A DNA stretch of 64,000 bases. It comes from Cristatella mucedo. Lineage: Eukaryota; Bryozoa; Phylactolaemata; Cristatellidae. The stretch is taken from assembly GCA_009760855.2 (NCBI GenBank), contig WPIO01000010.1, forward strand, positions 186,001-250,000, given 5' to 3'. Of the stretch, positions 32,869 through 64,000 are shown piece after piece; position 1 is the stretch's first letter; every line of letters starts with the position of its first letter. The translations under genes and the position numbers were made by a program. The notes beneath the pieces were generated by a model, which saw nothing but the letters and a program-made list of their open reading frames with translations, was not told the origin of the DNA and ran no database searches.

Positions 32869-33082
32869 TGCTATCATATATGCACCGTAGGTCAAACTCA
32901 ACTCATGCTGACCCTGTGCATATCACTCCTAACCACGTAATCCTTGCTGTTTGTTGAGCATGTTACCACTAACCATTAAATCGTGCATACTTTGCAGCAA
33001 ATATAAAGTGCCTAGAACGAGATTGAGTTATCTGAGGGCGCTATATCAAAATTATTATTGTTATTATTATTATTATTATTAT
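32869..33082 (+). repeat. LINE 3-prime end fragment, forward
   Basis: It runs from near the same point of the 3-prime untranslated region as its neighbour through ttgagttatctgagggcgct to (ATT)n at 33050-33082. With the preceding reverse fragment it forms a head-to-head inverted repeat of about 230-bp arms. Confidence 0.85.
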
Positions 33083-33815
<733 letters not shown>

Positions 33816-33824
33816 CATCTAGAT

Positions 33825-34010
33825 CAGTGATTATCAAACTTCTTAATGCCACGACCCTTTAATACAGCTCCTCATGTTGTGGCGACCCCCAACCATAAAA
33901 TTATTGTGTGCAAAATGTGGAAATGCGTTTTCTGATGGTCTTAAGCTACTCCTGTGAAAGGATCGTTCGACCCCCCAAAGGAGTCGCGACCCACAGGTTG
34001 AGAACCGCTG
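33825..34010 (-). mobile_element. SPIN-like hAT MITE, 186 bp
   Basis: Terminal inverted repeats are CAGTGATTATCAAACTT at the left and, inverted, CAGCGGTTCTCAACCTGTGG at the right. They are flanked by 8-bp imperfect target duplications, atctagat (33817-33824) and acctagac (34011-34018), both fitting the Buster-type nnnTAnnn pattern. Internal phrases (gtcgcgacccacaggttgag, cgttcgaccccccaaag, ctcatgttgtggcgaccccc, aaccataaaattatt) match what I recall of the SPIN / URR1 non-autonomous elements. It has no coding capacity and lies about 500 bp upstream of the G-alpha start codon. Confidence 0.85.
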
Positions 34011-34018
34011 ACCTAGAC

Positions 34019-34239
34019 CATCGCCATTGGCACTTGAACTAGTTGCATAGCTAGCCGCTGGTCCTTAAAGCAACCGTTGGCCGGTCCTTAACGCTAGTAT
34101 GGGAAGCAGGTTGGTCTGGATGCTGTAGATCTAATATAAGCAGAGTGTATCGAGCCTAAATGGTTCAGCACTGCTAGGGGTGTGTCGCGGAGGTCTGACG
34201 GACACCAATCCCGTGAAGCACCAACCGCTTGAAAAGCCC
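34019..34239. other. Upstream flank of the G-alpha gene
   Basis: Ordinary-composition sequence between the MITE and the CpG-rich promoter region. No TATA box or RNA gene is recognised. Confidence 0.4.
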
Positions 34240-34540
34240 TAATGCGACCGCAATTCAGCAGGGAGTTGGCTGCGCGGATGAGCTGCGGCGCTGCAACGCT
34301 GACTTCGCAGCGACTTCACTAGACGCGACCGAGAGGCTGGACCCGTGGAGGAACCAATCCAATCATATCCTAGCGCGGCGCCGCGAATTCGGAAGCGTGA
34401 CCTCGACCTCCCGAGGGTGGGCTCCCCCCTCCCCGTTGACCAATTAACTACACGCTATGCGCCTGGCTCGGCTGAGGGCCTGCTAGCGTCGTCGTCGGAC
34501 GGCGCACGTTCGCGGATGCTCTGCCCCGTCGGACGCCGTC

Positions 34541-61981
<27,441 letters not shown>

Positions 61982-62551
61982 CAGCTTGGCAAGGATATGT
62001 GGGAGCTGCTTGCTTCAGTCACAGTGTACCGAGCACCAGAGGCGCTCTGCTGCCTAAATTACTGGTCAACGTGCAGCTGCAGCTGAGTGCAGCTGCACGT
62101 CAAGCCAATGTGGTGCAGTCTCTTTTCCCAGGGCGAAGGCAGTCGTTCTTTGATCGCCTTAGCCAAAACCGATCTCGTGGATTCATTCCTTAGCTTTCAT
62201 ACTGCGTTGGTGCAAGCGATGCCACCACATGCAGTGACGGATTTACAGGTCATCGTATTCTATTTTTCATGCTGTCCATCTGCAGTTAGCTGAGTTATCC
62301 TTAGCCACTATGCAGAACTTGGGTGGCAGCAGCAGCAGTTAATGGCAGCTTAGTCAGGGTTAGCTTGTAAACTCCCCACCAGAACTGTCTATGCTGCCCT
62401 TGCTGCTTGTATCCTCATGTTTTAGTATCTGCCTGTATAGCCTGATACCATCCACAGTAGTGGAAGACAGCTAGTCATAGAGCCTGTGGCCTAGTATCGA
62501 GGTTCGTGGCTGCAGTATTTGCAACTGACAAGTGGCACTTTTTGTATTGTA

Positions 62552-62557
62552 ATTAAA
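62552..62557 (+). promoter_or_regulatory. Candidate polyadenylation signal of the G-alpha gene
   Basis: ATTAAA, the commonest variant signal, lies 571 bp after the stop and is followed within 10 bp by a GT-rich stretch (gtttgtgtcactgtg). No AATAAA is seen between the stop and this point. Confidence 0.4.
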
Positions 62558-62599
62558 GTTTGTGTCACTGTGCAAACTCTTAGCGAATACCGCAAGAAG

Positions 62600-63785
62600 A
62601 TCGCCTTGAATCATTTCCATAGGCCATCGGATGCAGAAGACTGACTCAAAGTTTCGTACCAATGTATATTCGTGGCTTTCAATTCTTCAAATGTACCGTT
62701 ATTTCGGAAGCTATCCGGCCCTACGACCCATTGCCTTACTGGCAGCATTTCATGGCTGCCGCCGGAAGCCCGTCGGCTGTTGTTTTCTCACCACCTTGCT
62801 CTTGGTCTTAGCAGTCTATTACCTTGAAGCCCATTGCTGTCAAGCATTCTAGTGGTATGTCCTGCCACTCGATCATATTACACGTTGGCAAATAGAGCAG
62901 AACCTCTGGTAATTCACTAGATCTTCGGCAACTCATTCCAGTGGTTAGGCATGACCTGGATGGGTCTTAGAATTGGCCAGGAAACCAGCTCTCCCGTGGC
63001 AGAAATAGCTGAGAAGCATGGAGCTTTGTTACAAACGTTGTGTGTGGCTTCCACATCCGGTCACAACTAGGCCACAAAGACAGCACTCGTAGCCGTGCTA
63101 GTCTCAGCCGACGCTCGACGAATGTTTGTGTCGCCTAAGCCTTCTAGCACGGCTAGTGACGAAGAGCGATCATACCTTGACATATCACGTCTGTATCCAT
63201 CATGTAGACACTTCTATTGGACAGCAGGGCGTTTTAGGCATTCAACAGCCACCGTGGTATACGAGGATCTGTGGCCTAGAGCTCAAACCAGCTCTAGTGC
63301 AAATTCCAAGTCTGGAATTCCAACTGCCTACCGGTCTCCTGGAGCCGGCTTTTTTATAAGGCGTCGGCCATGGATTATCGCATAATCGCAAATAATGATG
63401 GTCATCCATAATCTGGCTGGTTAACTGGTGCTGCAGTTTCAGCTTGGAGAATCCAGAGTCATTAATTGTTGCAGGCTGCCCAACAAGAATGAGTCAGTGA
63501 CGAAGCTAGTGGGGTAACCACTCGAAGTAGTCCATCCAAAAGATTTTAGTAACTACTGGATTTGTGAGACTACTTTGCTGCACACTGGCAGATACCTACA
63601 ATGGGGCAGGAAGAATCTTACACTAGAAATGCGACCTAAGACAATCTAGTTGTTCGTGGCCGGGATTGCAAGTGCATTTGTAATCAGACTCGAACCTCAG
63701 GATCACGAGATCCTGCACCATATTGTCCAAAATTGTTTATGCCTATTGCAGCCACTCTCACTCCAAAGGGGGAATGTGAAGATTA
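62600..63785. other. No gene recognised downstream of G-alpha
   Basis: Open frames such as 63095-63385 (plus) carry no family signature. At about 63690-63720 the minus strand reads GGATCTCGTGATCCTGAGGT, then ttcgagtc, like the anticodon and T arms of a tRNA, but no matching acceptor or D arm is visible. I take it as a possible tRNA-derived repeat scrap. Confidence 0.4.
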
Positions 63786-63789
63786 GTGC

Positions 63790-64000
63790 ATACCCGAAAT
63801 CTAGGTGTTATGTTCCAAAGTGACCTTTCATTAGACGACCACATCAGCTTCACAGTCAAGTCTGCCTACTTTCATGTAAATAACGTTGCATAAATTCGGG
63901 CTTGTTTAGAAAGGGATGCGGCATCTAAATTGGTCCACGCATTTGTGACGCCGCCCCGTCTTGACTTCGGTAACTCACTACTTGGTCTACCGGCCTGTGC
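63790..64000 (+). repeat. LINE fragment, forward, cut by the window end
   Basis: A forward match to the ORF2 C-terminal region: cgaaatctaggtgttatgtt, tcattagacgaccacatcag and ttgtgacgccgccccgtctt, to gtctaccggcctgtgc at the edge. Translated it contains a worn version of the ARNLGVIFQSDLSLDDYISS segment. Confidence 0.85.

Noticed and set aside
63095-63385. 96-codon frame near the right end
   Set aside because: Overlaps another similar-length frame and has no recognisable domain.
63660-63740. tRNA gene on the minus strand
   Set aside because: Anticodon- and T-arm-like sequence is present, but no acceptor or D arm pairs with it; more likely a repeat scrap.

Overview
The window is a piece of an animal nuclear genome, most likely an invertebrate. 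The evidence is one spliced gene with nine exons and introns up to 8.7 kb, many non-LTR retrotransposon copies, tRNA-derived SINEs, long microsatellites, a hAT-type MITE and a decayed Polinton/Maverick. I cannot name the species.

Layout. (1) 0.5-5.7 kb: LINE copies of one CR1/L2-like family, including a nearly complete but mutated copy at about 2.5-5.7 kb, with a SINE nested in an older reverse copy. (2) 7.3-7.8 kb: a minisatellite of about 60-63 bp units. (3) About 8.1-24.75 kb: an AT-rich Polinton (endogenous adintovirus-like element). The integrase lies at its left end and the protein-primed family B DNA polymerase at its right end. Between them are a zinc-ribbon protein, an adenain-type cysteine protease, candidate virion proteins and two groups of fibre-like genes on opposite strands. 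Almost every gene carries stops or frameshifts. The polymerase is cut at a sharp composition boundary at 24,750, so the right end and terminal repeat are missing. (4) 24.75-34 kb: a GC-richer stretch of unknown content, more LINE copies, a 1.39-kb tandem duplication, and a 186-bp SPIN-like hAT MITE just upstream of the gene. (5) 34.24-62.6 kb: a heterotrimeric G-protein alpha-subunit gene on the plus strand. Its nine exons have matching phases and encode 360 residues, with all nucleotide-binding motifs present. It starts in a CpG-rich region. Its introns hold LINEs, SINEs, very long (CT)n tracts, a (TA)69 array and a G-quadruplex-prone (GGGT)n run. (6) 62.6-64 kb: no recognised gene, ending in a LINE fragment.

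How it works together. The G-alpha gene is the only clearly functional coding unit. It should give a membrane-anchored, GTP-switched transducer. Its C-terminus lacks the cysteine of Gi/o and its TCAT box reads TTAT, so it may belong to the Gv (GNAV) class; this is a memory-based inference. The Polinton genes would once have formed a virus-like replication and packaging set, but this copy is dead. The LINE family has seeded dozens of 3-prime fragments ending in (ATT)n. The second SINE type carries a 3-prime tail resembling the LINE end, which suggests it uses that LINE's machinery.
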